From Pigmentiphaga sp. NML080357 (GTDB lineage: Bacteria; Pseudomonadota; Gammaproteobacteria; Burkholderiales; Burkholderiaceae_B), in contig NZ_NINW01000038.1 of the NCBI RefSeq assembly GCF_002188465.1, positions 62,001 through 126,000 of the forward strand: DNA of 64,000 bases. The letters are read 5' to 3'. The position numbers were made by a program, and so were the translations under genes. This document shows, piece by piece, positions 28,618 through 36,737 of the stretch. Every line of letters starts with the position of its first letter. The first letter of the stretch is position 1. The notes under the pieces were generated by a model, which worked only from the letters and a program-made list of their open reading frames with translations, was not told the DNA's origin and did not search any database.

Positions 28618-29601
28618 TCAGTCCAGGCGGATGTCCGCGCCTTTGATGATCGGCCCCCACTTGGCGATTTCCTCGTCCACCAGGCGCGCCATGTCGCGCG
28701 GCGGCATCGTGTAGGGCTCGTAAGTGAAAGTCGCGAGTTTCTCGAGCACGTCGGGAGCCTTGAGCGCAGCGGCGATGCCCTGGTTCAGGCGCTGCACGAT
28801 GTCCACCGGCGTGCCCTTGGGGACGAACAGGCCGTTCCAGCCGCCCACTTCATAACCCGCCGGGCCGCCGGCCTGCGCCACGGTCGGCACCTGCGGATAG
28901 CCGGGCAGGCGCTGCGGCGCCGCCACGGCGAGGAAACGCACCTTGCCCGCCTGGTAGACCGGGCCGGCCGACACGGGCGTGCCCAGCGTCCAGTCCACGT
29001 CGCCCACCGCCACCGATTGGTACAGCTGGGCCGATTCCTTGTAGGGAACGTGCATCATGCTGGTGCCGGTGGCCGACTCCAGCAGCAGCCCGCCTAGATG
29101 CGCGGGGCTGGCGATGCCCCAGGAGCCGTACGACACCTGGCCGGGCCTGGCCTTGCCGGCCGCGACCAGGTCGGCGAACGTGCGCCACTTGGACCCGGCC
29201 GGCACCACCACGAAAAAGTAGTTCTTGACCAGCGGCGTGACGGGGTCGAAATCCTTGCGCACGTCGTAGGGCAGCTTGGCGAACAGATGCGGCTGCGTGC
29301 CCACGTGGTAACTGTCCATGTGGACCAGGGTGTAGCCATCCGGCGCGGCGCGCTTGCCGGCCTCGAACGCGAGGAAGCCGCTGGCGCCGGGGCGATTCTC
29401 CACGATCACCTGCTGGCCCAGCGAGGCGGTGAGCTTTTCAGCCACGATGCGCAGCAGCACGTCCGGCCCCTGCCCCACCGCAAAGGGTGTGACGATCTTC
29501 ACCGGCCGGCCGGGATAGGCGGGCGCGGCGGCGGTGGCGGAACCCGCCGCCGCGACCAGGACGGTCGCGGCGAGCAGGCGCGCGATCAGCGATGTCGGCA
29601 T
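28618..29601 (-). CDS. Bug-family solute receptor
   Basis: A 327-residue periplasmic receptor. The leader MPTSLIARLLAATVLVAAAG ends at ATAAAP. Family motifs include TPFAVGQGPDVLLRIVAEKL, VIVENRPGASGF, DGYTLV and HVPYKESAQLYQSVAVG. The start has AGGAGA 7 bases upstream. First gene of the operon that continues with the reductase and oxygenase, and divergent from a LysR gene. Confidence 0.92.
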   Translation of the reverse strand: MPTSLIARLLAATVLVAAAGSATAAAPAYPGRPVKIVTPFAVGQGPDVLLRIVAEKLTASLGQQVIVENRPGASGFLAFEAGKRAAPDGYTLVHMDSYHVGTQPHLFAKLPYDVRKDFDPVTPLVKNYFFVVVPAGSKWRTFADLVAAGKARPGQVSYGSWGIASPAHLGGLLLESATGTSMMHVPYKESAQLYQSVAVGDVDWTLGTPVSAGPVYQAGKVRFLAVAAPQRLPGYPQVPTVAQAGGPAGYEVGGWNGLFVPKGTPVDIVQRLNQGIAAALKAPDVLEKLATFTYEPYTMPPRDMARLVDEEIAKWGPIIKGADIRLD

Positions 29602-29665
29602 GTTCTGTCTCCTCTTGCCCCTGGGGTCTTGCCGCGGGCCGATGGCCCGCTTGTGGGAGAGGATT

Positions 29666-29679
29666 TTATTGAGGAATAA
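29666..29679. promoter_or_regulatory. LysR-type dyad in the bug-lysR gap
   Basis: TTATT-GAGG-AATAA is a perfect dyad in an AT-rich stretch of the 130-base divergent region. It lies 66 bases before the lysR start and 65 before the bug start, and fits the T-N11-A pattern. Confidence 0.4.
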
Positions 29680-29731
29680 TGGAGAATATTTGTTCAAAAA
29701 ATAGCAATCAGTAAGCTCGATCTGGAATAAA

Positions 29732-30628
29732 TTGGACGCCATCACCCAGCTACGAACCTTCACCACCGTCGTCGCCTGCGGCGGGTTCTCGGAAGCCGCC
29801 CGGCAGATGAATGTCGTGCCGTCCGTGGTGGCCAAGCGCATCCGGCAACTGGAGGCCACCGTGGGGGCGCGGCTGTTCGAGCGGACCACGCGCACGGTGC
29901 GCCTGACCGAGGCCGGCGAGAAGCTCCATGCCCGCGCGGGCGTGCTGGTCGCCAGTTTCGAGGACCTCGTGCAGAGCGTGGAGCGGGACGCCAGCCAGCT
30001 GGTCGGGCATCTGCGGGTCGCTACCCCCACCACCCTGACCACGGTCCGCCTGGGGCCGATCTTCAACGCCTTCCTGCGCCGGCACGATCGCATCACCATG
30101 GAGATCTCGCTGGTCGACCACTCCACCAACCCGGCCGAACGGGACTACGACGTGGCCATCAGCGGCCGGCCCGCCAGCTACGAAGGCGTGGTGGAAATCC
30201 CGCTGTGCCCGGTCGACGCCCTGCTTTGCGCCGCTCCCGCCTACCTGCGGCGGCACGGGCGGCCGCGCCACCCCCAGTCCCTGACCGAGCACGCCTGCCT
30301 GGTTTTCAAGCCGTCCGGCACGGCCTGGCATTTCCGCAGCGCCAAGGGCGGCATCAGCGTGGACATTCCGCCGCGCCTGGTGGCCGACGACAACCTCACG
30401 CTGCGCGACGCGGCCGTGTCGGGCCTGGGCATCGCCGCCCTGCCCGCCTATGTCGCCCACGAGGCGCTGGCAGCCGGTACGCTGGAGGCCGTGCTCGACG
30501 ATTTCCCGTTGCAGGAGACCTGGTTCAAGGCCTACGTGCCGCGCCGCAAGCAGCACGTCGCCCGGGTCGCCGCGCTGGTCGAATGGCTGGCGCAGCACCT
30601 GCGGCCCGACGCGCCGGCCGAAAGCTAG
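29732..30628 (+). CDS. LysR-family regulator of the Bug/Rieske operon
   Basis: A 298-residue regulator. The DNA-binding domain (QLRTFTTVVACGGFSEAARQ, PSVVAKRIRQLEATVGARLFER) and co-inducer domain (RVATPTTLTTVRLGPI, GIAALPAYV) are standard. It starts with TTG; no ATG fits the expected N-terminus. Divergent from the bug-reductase-oxygenase operon, which it probably activates. Confidence 0.9.
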   Translation: MDAITQLRTFTTVVACGGFSEAARQMNVVPSVVAKRIRQLEATVGARLFERTTRTVRLTEAGEKLHARAGVLVASFEDLVQSVERDASQLVGHLRVATPTTLTTVRLGPIFNAFLRRHDRITMEISLVDHSTNPAERDYDVAISGRPASYEGVVEIPLCPVDALLCAAPAYLRRHGRPRHPQSLTEHACLVFKPSGTAWHFRSAKGGISVDIPPRLVADDNLTLRDAAVSGLGIAALPAYVAHEALAAGTLEAVLDDFPLQETWFKAYVPRRKQHVARVAALVEWLAQHLRPDAPAES

Positions 30629-30808
30629 CGCCGGCGGCACGACTATCTCACCGCACCGTGAAAATTCAGCTTTTAGTAAGAAAATCGTCAGCACCGCGTC
30701 AGTAACTGTTTCTACTCTGGTTTCAAGCCCGAGGCTCCCGTGGCACGGGCCAGTCTGCAATCACTTCACCCTCAAAAAAGCAGGCCCTACCCGAGGAGAC
30801 ATCCTTTC

Positions 30809-32485
30809 ATGAGCACCACCGTCAGCAGTACCGGGGCGCCGACACCGGCCGCGCGCCCCATGACCAAGGAAGAGCGACGCGTGATCTTTGCCTCGTCGCT
30901 CGGCACGGTATTCGAGTGGTACGACTTCTATCTATACGGATCGCTGGCCGCCATCATCGCGCGGCAATTCTTCTCTGGGGTCAATGAAACCGCAGCCTTC
31001 ATCTTCGCACTGCTCGCATTCGCGGCCGGTTTCGCGGTCCGGCCGTTCGGCGCGCTGGTGTTCGGGCGCCTGGGCGACCTGGTCGGCCGCAAGTACACCT
31101 TCCTGATCACCATCCTGATCATGGGCGTGTCCACCTTCATCGTCGGGATCCTGCCCTCCTACGCCTCCATCGGCATCGCCGCGCCGGTCATCCTGATCAT
31201 CCTGCGGCTGGCCCAAGGCCTGGCGCTGGGCGGCGAATACGGCGGCGCCGCGACCTACGTTGCCGAGCATGCCCCGCACGGCAAGCGAGGCGCCTATACC
31301 AGCTGGATCCAGACCACCGCAACGCTGGGCCTGTTCCTGTCGCTGCTGGTGATCCTGGGCGTGCGCACGGCCACCGGGGAAGAAGCCTTCGCCGCCTGGG
31401 CCTGGCGCATCCCCTTCCTGGTCTCCATCATCCTGCTGGGCATCTCGGTCTGGATCCGGCTCAGGCTGAACGAGTCGCCCGCCTTCCAGCGCATGAAGGC
31501 TGAAGGCAAGCAGTCCAAGGCGCCGTTGACCGAATCCTTCGGCCGCTGGGGCAACCTGAAGATCGTCCTGCTGGCGCTGCTGGGCCTGACCGCCGGCCAG
31601 GCCGTGGTGTGGTACACGGGGCAGTTCTACTCGCTGTTCTTCCTGACCCAGACCTTGAAGGTGGACCCCACCACGGCCAACATCCTGATCGCGCTCGCGC
31701 TGCTCATCGGCACGCCCTTCTTCGTGATCTTCGGCGCGCTGTCCGACCGCATCGGCCGCAAGCCCATCGTCATGGCGGGCTGCCTGATCGCCGCACTCGC
31801 CTACTTCCCGCTGTTCAAGGCGATCACCCACTATGCCAACCCGGCGCTGGAGGCGGCGCAGACCAAGGCGCCCGTGGTGGTCGTGGCCGATCCCAAGACC
31901 TGCTCGTTCCAGTTCAACCCCGTGGGTACGGCCAAGTTCGTCAGCTCGTGCGACCAGGTGAAGTCCTTCCTCGCCTCGAACTCGGTCAACTACAGCAACG
32001 AGGCCGCGCCGCCGGGAACGGTGGCGCAGGTGAAGATCGGCGACACGGTGGTCCAGTCCTTCGAAGGCGCCGGCCTGCCCGCCGCCGAACTGAAGAGCCG
32101 TGGCGACGAGCTCAAGGCGCGCCTGACCAGCGAGATCCGCAACCACGGCTATCCGGCCAAGGCCGATCCGGCCCAGGTCAACAAGCCCATGCTGGTGCTG
32201 CTGCTCACGCTGCTGGTGATCCTGGTCACCATGGTGTATGGCCCCATCGCCGCGATGCTCGTGGAGATGTTCCCCACTCGCATCCGCTATACATCGATGA
32301 GCCTGCCCTATCACATCGGCAACGGCTGGTTCGGCGGCTTCCTGCCCACCACCGCCTTCGCCATCGTGGCCGCCACCGGCAACATCTACAACGGCCTGTG
32401 GTACCCCATCATCGTCGCGGTGATGAGCCTGGTCATAGGAACGCTCTTCATCCGGGAAACCAAGGACAACCCCCTCGAAGACTGA
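30809..32485 (+). CDS. MHS-family MFS transporter with a large internal insertion
   Basis: A 558-residue metabolite:H+ symporter of the ShiA/ProP/KgtP subfamily. It opens with FASSLGTVFEWYDFYLYGSL and carries the signature GRLGDLVGRKYTF and RLAQGLALGGEYGGAATY. The family is normally about 430-450 residues. Here roughly 110 polar residues, including two Cys (CSFQF and SSCDQ), are inserted between helices in the C-terminal half, probably facing the periplasm. GAGGAG precedes the ATG by 11 bases. Substrate unknown; dicarboxylates or aromatic acids are typical. Confidence 0.9.
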   Translation: MSTTVSSTGAPTPAARPMTKEERRVIFASSLGTVFEWYDFYLYGSLAAIIARQFFSGVNETAAFIFALLAFAAGFAVRPFGALVFGRLGDLVGRKYTFLITILIMGVSTFIVGILPSYASIGIAAPVILIILRLAQGLALGGEYGGAATYVAEHAPHGKRGAYTSWIQTTATLGLFLSLLVILGVRTATGEEAFAAWAWRIPFLVSIILLGISVWIRLRLNESPAFQRMKAEGKQSKAPLTESFGRWGNLKIVLLALLGLTAGQAVVWYTGQFYSLFFLTQTLKVDPTTANILIALALLIGTPFFVIFGALSDRIGRKPIVMAGCLIAALAYFPLFKAITHYANPALEAAQTKAPVVVVADPKTCSFQFNPVGTAKFVSSCDQVKSFLASNSVNYSNEAAPPGTVAQVKIGDTVVQSFEGAGLPAAELKSRGDELKARLTSEIRNHGYPAKADPAQVNKPMLVLLLTLLVILVTMVYGPIAAMLVEMFPTRIRYTSMSLPYHIGNGWFGGFLPTTAFAIVAATGNIYNGLWYPIIVAVMSLVIGTLFIRETKDNPLED

Positions 32486-32493
32486 CCCCTGGC

Positions 32494-32513
32494 GGCGGGC
32501 GGCCACGCCCGCC
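32494..32513 (+). terminator. hairpin after the MFS gene
   Basis: GGCGGGC-GGCCAC-GCCCGCC, a perfect 7-base stem 8 bases past the stop, followed by CTTCCCG. Confidence 0.4.
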
Positions 32514-32608
32514 CTTCCCGCATCGCGGCGCACGCACAACACCCGAAGGGCGGCGCCGCATGTGCCTTCCCGTATGCCCATCAGTTGGGTTATCGTACGG
32601 AAAGTTAC

Positions 32609-32637
32609 AACCCCGGTAGCGGGGTTTTGTTTTTTTG
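32609..32637 (+). terminator. strong intrinsic terminator in the leader of the exporter operon
   Basis: AACCCCG-GTAG-CGGGGTT is followed by TTGTTTTTTT, a textbook rho-independent terminator. It ends 6 bases before the GGGAG ribosome site of the ABC ATPase gene (start 32657). It may simply end the MFS transcript. Alternatively it is an attenuator: GGGTT at 32587-32591 region could pair with the AACCC arm as an antiterminator. Confidence 0.8.
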
Positions 32638-32656
32638 GCACGTGGGAGACTTCGCC

Positions 32657-33406
32657 ATGCGGGCTAACGAGTCCCGGACCCCTTATCGCCCACAGGGGAA
32701 TGCACCGAGCCTCGTTGCTGAGTCTCTCAGCAAATCCTTTCTATCCGGTAATGTTCGCGAGCGTATTTTGCGCGATTTGTCGGTTAGCATCATGCCCGGC
32801 GAACTTACGCTGATTTCGGGGCCCTCGGGCTGCGGCAAGAGTACCCTGCTGGCCATACTTAGCGGCATGCTTCGTCCCGATGCCGGCATGGTGCGGGCGC
32901 TGGGCCAGGATCTTGGCCTGTTGCAACTTCAAGAGCTTGAACGCTTCCGGCTCATGCACACCGGCTTTGTTTTCCAGGGCTTCAATCTTTTCCCGGCACT
33001 GACTGCCCTCGAGCAGGTCGTGCTGCCCCTGCGCTATGTGGGCCTGCCCCTGCGCCAGGCCGAGGAACAGGCCTGGTCGGCGCTCGAGGAAGTGGGCATG
33101 GGAGGACGCGCGCGGCTTCGTCCTTCCGGCCTGTCGGGAGGCGAACAGCAGCGCGTCGCCATCGCCCGGGCGCTCGCCAAAGAGCCCGAACTGCTTTTCG
33201 CCGACGAACCTACCAGCGCGCTGGACGCCGGCAACGGCATGAAGGTCATCGACATCCTGCACCGGATCGCCAAGCGCCATGGCGCCACGGTGCTGTGCGT
33301 CAGTCACGACCCGCGCCTGATCAGCCATGCCGATCGCGTCCTGACCATGGAGGACGGACGCATCCTGGACGATCGCCGCACCGACGCCGCGATCGCCGCA
33401 ACTTAG
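32657..33406 (+). CDS. ABC exporter ATPase, DevA/LolD/MacB-like
   Basis: A 249-residue nucleotide-binding subunit. It has Walker A SGPSGCGKSTLLA, the Q-loop FVFQGFNLFPALTALEQV, signature LSGGEQQRVAIARAL and Walker B LLFADEPTSALD. ATG 32657 has GGGAG 8 bases upstream. The next gene encodes a matching membrane-fusion lipoprotein, but no FtsX-type permease follows. A DevC-like permease with an outer-membrane factor lies 18 kb away at 49612-52285. First gene of a seven-gene operon ending at 37947. Confidence 0.93.
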   Translation: MRANESRTPYRPQGNAPSLVAESLSKSFLSGNVRERILRDLSVSIMPGELTLISGPSGCGKSTLLAILSGMLRPDAGMVRALGQDLGLLQLQELERFRLMHTGFVFQGFNLFPALTALEQVVLPLRYVGLPLRQAEEQAWSALEEVGMGGRARLRPSGLSGGEQQRVAIARALAKEPELLFADEPTSALDAGNGMKVIDILHRIAKRHGATVLCVSHDPRLISHADRVLTMEDGRILDDRRTDAAIAAT

Positions 33407-33420
33407 GAAGTCTTGACCAC

Positions 33421-34323
33421 GTGGCTAAGCTTTTCTCATCCTTCCGCCTGGGACTCCTGGCCACGCTCGCCAGCAGCCTGCTGATGTCGGCCTGCTCGCG
33501 CGAGCCCGAGGCCGACGAGCGCGCGGCGGACCAGCCTCCCTATGCCGCGGTCGCGCGCGGCCGGGTCGATGTCGAGGGGGGACTGGTGCGGGTGGGCGCT
33601 GCGGTGGACGGCACCGTCATGCGCGTGAGCGTGCGAGACGGCGACCAGGTCAAGAAGGGCCAGCCCCTGATCGAGCTGAATCCGGCCGCGGCGCAATTGG
33701 CGGTGGACGCGGCCGAGGCGGAACTGCGGCAGGCGCAGGCGCAGGAGCGCGTGCTGCGCAGCCGCCTGCCCGGCCTCAAGCAGCGGGCGCAGCGCCTGGC
33801 CGAAGCGGCCGCGGGCGGCGCGGTGGATGGCCAGGCGGCCGACGATGCGCGCAACGCCGTGGCCCAGTCCGAGGCCGAGGCGGCCGCGTCGCAGGCGGCG
33901 GTAGACGTCGCGCGCCAGAAACTGCGCGCTGCGCAGTGGACGCTGGAACGCCAGCAGGTGCGCGCCCCCATCGATGGCGAAGTCGTCGGGCTGGAGGTGC
34001 AGGTCGGCAACGCCGTGGCCGCCCAGACCGAATTGCTGCGCCTGCTGCCCAAGCGCCGGCTCATCGTCCGCGCCGAGGTGAACGAGGCCTATGTCGCGGC
34101 GCTCAAGCAAGGAATGCAAGCCGAGATCGTGATGGAAGCCACGCCCGGCAGCGCGCCCATTCCCGCCCGCCTGGAGCGCATAGGCAGCGTATTCCAGCTC
34201 ATGGCGCCGAGCGACGATCCTCAGGAGCGGATCAGCCGCCGCGGCGTCGAATGCCTGCTGTCGCTCGACAATCCCGATAAGCTGCGCGTCGGCCAACGGG
34301 TACTGGTACGTTTTCTTCCCTAA
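33421..34323 (+). CDS. HlyD/DevB-like periplasmic adaptor lipoprotein
   Basis: A 300-residue membrane-fusion protein. The leader from GTG 33421 (MAKLFSSFRLGLLATLASSL) ends in lipobox LMSAC. It then has a split lipoyl domain (VGAAVDGTVMRVSVRDGDQV ... RAPIDGEVVGLEVQVG) around a long Ala/Glu/Arg coiled coil, and a beta-barrel. AGGAAG precedes the GTG. Expected to bridge an ABC permease and a TolC-like channel. It lies 14 bases after the ATPase gene. Confidence 0.9.
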   Translation: MAKLFSSFRLGLLATLASSLLMSACSREPEADERAADQPPYAAVARGRVDVEGGLVRVGAAVDGTVMRVSVRDGDQVKKGQPLIELNPAAAQLAVDAAEAELRQAQAQERVLRSRLPGLKQRAQRLAEAAAGGAVDGQAADDARNAVAQSEAEAAASQAAVDVARQKLRAAQWTLERQQVRAPIDGEVVGLEVQVGNAVAAQTELLRLLPKRRLIVRAEVNEAYVAALKQGMQAEIVMEATPGSAPIPARLERIGSVFQLMAPSDDPQERISRRGVECLLSLDNPDKLRVGQRVLVRFLP

Positions 34324-34332
34324 AGGCTTGTC

Positions 34333-35088
34333 ATGTTGCTCAGTCAGTACGTCGCCGATGGACAACCCGGATCCGAATGGATCGTGTTGTGCGATTTCGA
34401 CGGCACCATCTCGAAGCAGGACGTCACCGATACCCTGCTGGAACATTTCGGCAAGCCGGGCTGGCAGGAACTGGAAGCCGCATGGGAGCGGGGCGAGATC
34501 GGCTCGCGCGAATGCATGGCCAAGCAGATCGCGCTCCTGGACGCCAGCCGCGAAGAGCTGGACGACCTGGTGACCGGCATAGAAATCGATCCCGCCTTTC
34601 CTGACTTCGTCGCGCGGGCGCGCCAGCTCGGCACCCCGGTACACGTGGTCAGCGACGGACTGGCGTCAGTCATCACCGCCATCCTGGACCGCCACGGACT
34701 GGCCGACCTGCCCGTGGTCGCCAACCGGTTCGAACAGGCCGGCCCGCGCAGCTGGCGCCTGGCGTTCCCGTATGCCGACGCGGCCTGCCGCAAGGCGAGC
34801 GGCACGTGCAAGTGCTCGTACGGCTCGGGCGTGCGCAACGCCCATGGCAAGATCCTGTACGTGGGCGATGGCGCTTCGGATTTCTGCGTATCGGGCACGG
34901 TCGACTTCGTGCTGGCCAAGCACCGCCTGATCGACCATTGCCGCGAACACGGCCTGGTGCACATTCCCATCGCGGGTTTCGACCAGGCCCGCAATGCGCT
35001 CGACTTCATCCTGAACGGCCAGTTGCACGCCATCGCGCAACCCCCGCGCGAATTCACGACCCCACCCGCGGCGGCCAGCACCGCCTGA
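34333..35088 (+). CDS. HAD-superfamily phosphatase, MtnX-like
   Basis: A 251-residue cytoplasmic hydrolase. HAD motif I is DFDGTI with both aspartates, motif II is VVSDGL, motif III lies near the KASGTCK region, and motif IV is ILYVGDGASDFCV. MtnX/PSP-like proteins dephosphorylate small metabolites such as phosphoserine or methylthio-phosphopentanes; the substrate here is unknown. It is 9 bases after the adaptor gene and inside an exporter/aminotransferase operon, so it probably acts on an intermediate of that pathway. Confidence 0.85.
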   Translation: MLLSQYVADGQPGSEWIVLCDFDGTISKQDVTDTLLEHFGKPGWQELEAAWERGEIGSRECMAKQIALLDASREELDDLVTGIEIDPAFPDFVARARQLGTPVHVVSDGLASVITAILDRHGLADLPVVANRFEQAGPRSWRLAFPYADAACRKASGTCKCSYGSGVRNAHGKILYVGDGASDFCVSGTVDFVLAKHRLIDHCREHGLVHIPIAGFDQARNALDFILNGQLHAIAQPPREFTTPPAAASTA

Positions 35089-35113
35089 GCCGCATGCGGC
35101 GACGAAGCACCTC

Positions 35114-35974
35114 ATGATCAAAGCTGCGGACTATTATTTCGAGGGCGGCCGGGCCGGCGTGCTGCTCATTCATGGATTGACCGGCACCCCAAACGAAATG
35201 CGCACCGTTGGCAAGGGCTTGCACCGGGCCGGCTTCACCGTCTATGGCATGCAGCTCGCGGGACACTGCGGCGATGTCGAGGATCTCGTCCGCACCGGCT
35301 GGAAGGACTGGTACGCCAGCGTGCTGGAAGGCGTGGACAGGCTGCGCCGTGACGTGGACCACTGCTTCGTTGCCGGCCTGTCGATGGGCGCCGTGCTGGC
35401 CCTCAAGGCGGCTGCCGAAAGGCCCCAGGACATCGCCGGCGTCGGCGTCTATGGCGCCACCTTCCGCTACGACGGCTGGAACATCCCCTGGTACTGGCGC
35501 CTGTCGTTCCTGCTGCCCTGGTTCAAGCGCTTCAACCTGTTCCAGGACAAGGTATTCGACGAAGAGCCGCCCTACGGACTGAAGGACGAGCGCCTGCGAG
35601 CCGCGGTCTCCTCCAGTATGCTGGGCGGCGACAGCGCCGATGCCGGACTGCCCGGCAATCCCTATCCTTCGCTGGCCGAGCTGATCGAGCTGTCGGCCTC
35701 GGTGCGCCGGCAGTTGCACGAGGTGCGCTGCCCCTGCCTGGTCATGCACGCCGCCGAGGATGACATGGCCAGCGTGGGCAACGCGCACCTGGTCATGAAC
35801 CGTGTCAGCGGCCCCGCCAAGCTGGTGTTGCTGCACGACAGCTACCACATGATCACGGTGGACCGCGAACGGCGCGAAGTCATCCGCGAATCGGTCGAAT
35901 TCTTCTCCAGCGTCGCCGCGCAGCGCGAGGGATCCGGCGCCGCCGCCAACGCCTCGCTGGCCGCCGCAGGATGA
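35114..35974 (+). CDS. alpha/beta-hydrolase (carboxylesterase/monoacylglycerol-lipase-like)
   Basis: A 286-residue hydrolase. The oxyanion segment VLLIHGLTGTPNEMR is followed by the nucleophile elbow GLSMG (catalytic Ser), an acid in HAAEDDMA and the C-terminal His in DSYHMITVD. Resembles EstA/Est30-type carboxylesterases. Its 3' end overlaps the next gene by ATGA. The neighbours (two SMR proteins, DegT aminotransferase) suggest removal of an acyl group from a lipid- or carrier-bound intermediate. Confidence 0.85.
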   Translation: MIKAADYYFEGGRAGVLLIHGLTGTPNEMRTVGKGLHRAGFTVYGMQLAGHCGDVEDLVRTGWKDWYASVLEGVDRLRRDVDHCFVAGLSMGAVLALKAAAERPQDIAGVGVYGATFRYDGWNIPWYWRLSFLLPWFKRFNLFQDKVFDEEPPYGLKDERLRAAVSSSMLGGDSADAGLPGNPYPSLAELIELSASVRRQLHEVRCPCLVMHAAEDDMASVGNAHLVMNRVSGPAKLVLLHDSYHMITVDRERREVIRESVEFFSSVAAQREGSGAAANASLAAAG

Positions 35975-36327
35975 CTCCCCTCGTCGCCCTGCTTTGGACG
36001 CTGAACGTGCTTGTGGACACCGGCGGCCAGCTCGCATTCAAGGCCGCGGCCACCAGCCCGGCCAGCGGTACCGGCCTGCAGTACTGGCGCCAGCTGGCGC
36101 GGCGGCCCTGGATATGGATAGGGATAGGCTGCTATGTGCTGGAATTCGTCGTCTGGCTGGCCTTCCTGTCGCTGGTCCCGCTGTCCGAAGGCGTGTTGCT
36201 CGGATCGATCAACATCGTCGCCATCATGATCGCCGGCCGCTTCCTCTTCAACGAACGCCTGACGCCGCTGCGGGTGGCCGGCATCGCGCTGATCGCGGCG
36301 GGCGTCGCCGTGGTGGGACTGCCCTGA
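35971..36327 (+). CDS. small SMR/EamA-type membrane protein, first of a pair
   Basis: A 118-residue protein with four predicted transmembrane helices and the end motif VLLGSINIVAIMIAGRFLFNERL, typical of SMR/EamA half-transporters. It overlaps the hydrolase stop (ATGA) and the next SMR gene (one base). Paired half-size DMT proteins such as ArnE/ArnF form heterodimeric flippases for lipid-linked sugars, and this pair may do the same. Confidence 0.85.
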   Translation: MTPLVALLWTLNVLVDTGGQLAFKAAATSPASGTGLQYWRQLARRPWIWIGIGCYVLEFVVWLAFLSLVPLSEGVLLGSINIVAIMIAGRFLFNERLTPLRVAGIALIAAGVAVVGLP

Positions 36328-36737
36328 TGCGCCGCTTCTATCTCATCGGCTTCGGCTTGCTGATGGCCTTCGACACGCTGGCGCAGATCAGCTTCAAGTA
36401 CGCGGCCAACCACGCCATGCCGCTCGCGGCAGACCTGGACTGGCTGCTGCGCGTGTTCGGGCAACCATGGATCTACGGCGCGTTCGTCGGCTACATCGGC
36501 GCCTTCTTCACCTGGATGTCGCTGCTCAAGCGCGCCCCCATCGGGCCGGCTTTCGCGGCGTCGCACCTGGAAGTGGTGACGGTGATGCTGGTGTCGGTAT
36601 GGCTGTTCGACGAACGCATCAGCGCCAGCCAGGCGCTCGGCGCGCTGCTGATCATCGGCGGCATCGTGTGCCTGGCCTTCGGCGAAGCGCGGGAGTCCCG
36701 GCACCCGGCCCCGGAGCCCGGCGGTGCGGACGCCTAG
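36327..36737 (+). CDS. small SMR/EamA-type membrane protein, second of a pair
   Basis: A 136-residue protein with four predicted helices (FYLIGFGLLMAFDTLAQISF; WIYGAFVGYIGAFFTWMSLL; ASHLEVVTVMLVSVWLFDE; ALGALLIIGGIVCLAFGEA). The ATG shares one base with the preceding stop (TGATG). It probably pairs with the first SMR protein. Its end overlaps the DegT gene by 14 bases. Confidence 0.87.
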   Translation: MRRFYLIGFGLLMAFDTLAQISFKYAANHAMPLAADLDWLLRVFGQPWIYGAFVGYIGAFFTWMSLLKRAPIGPAFAASHLEVVTVMLVSVWLFDERISASQALGALLIIGGIVCLAFGEARESRHPAPEPGGADA

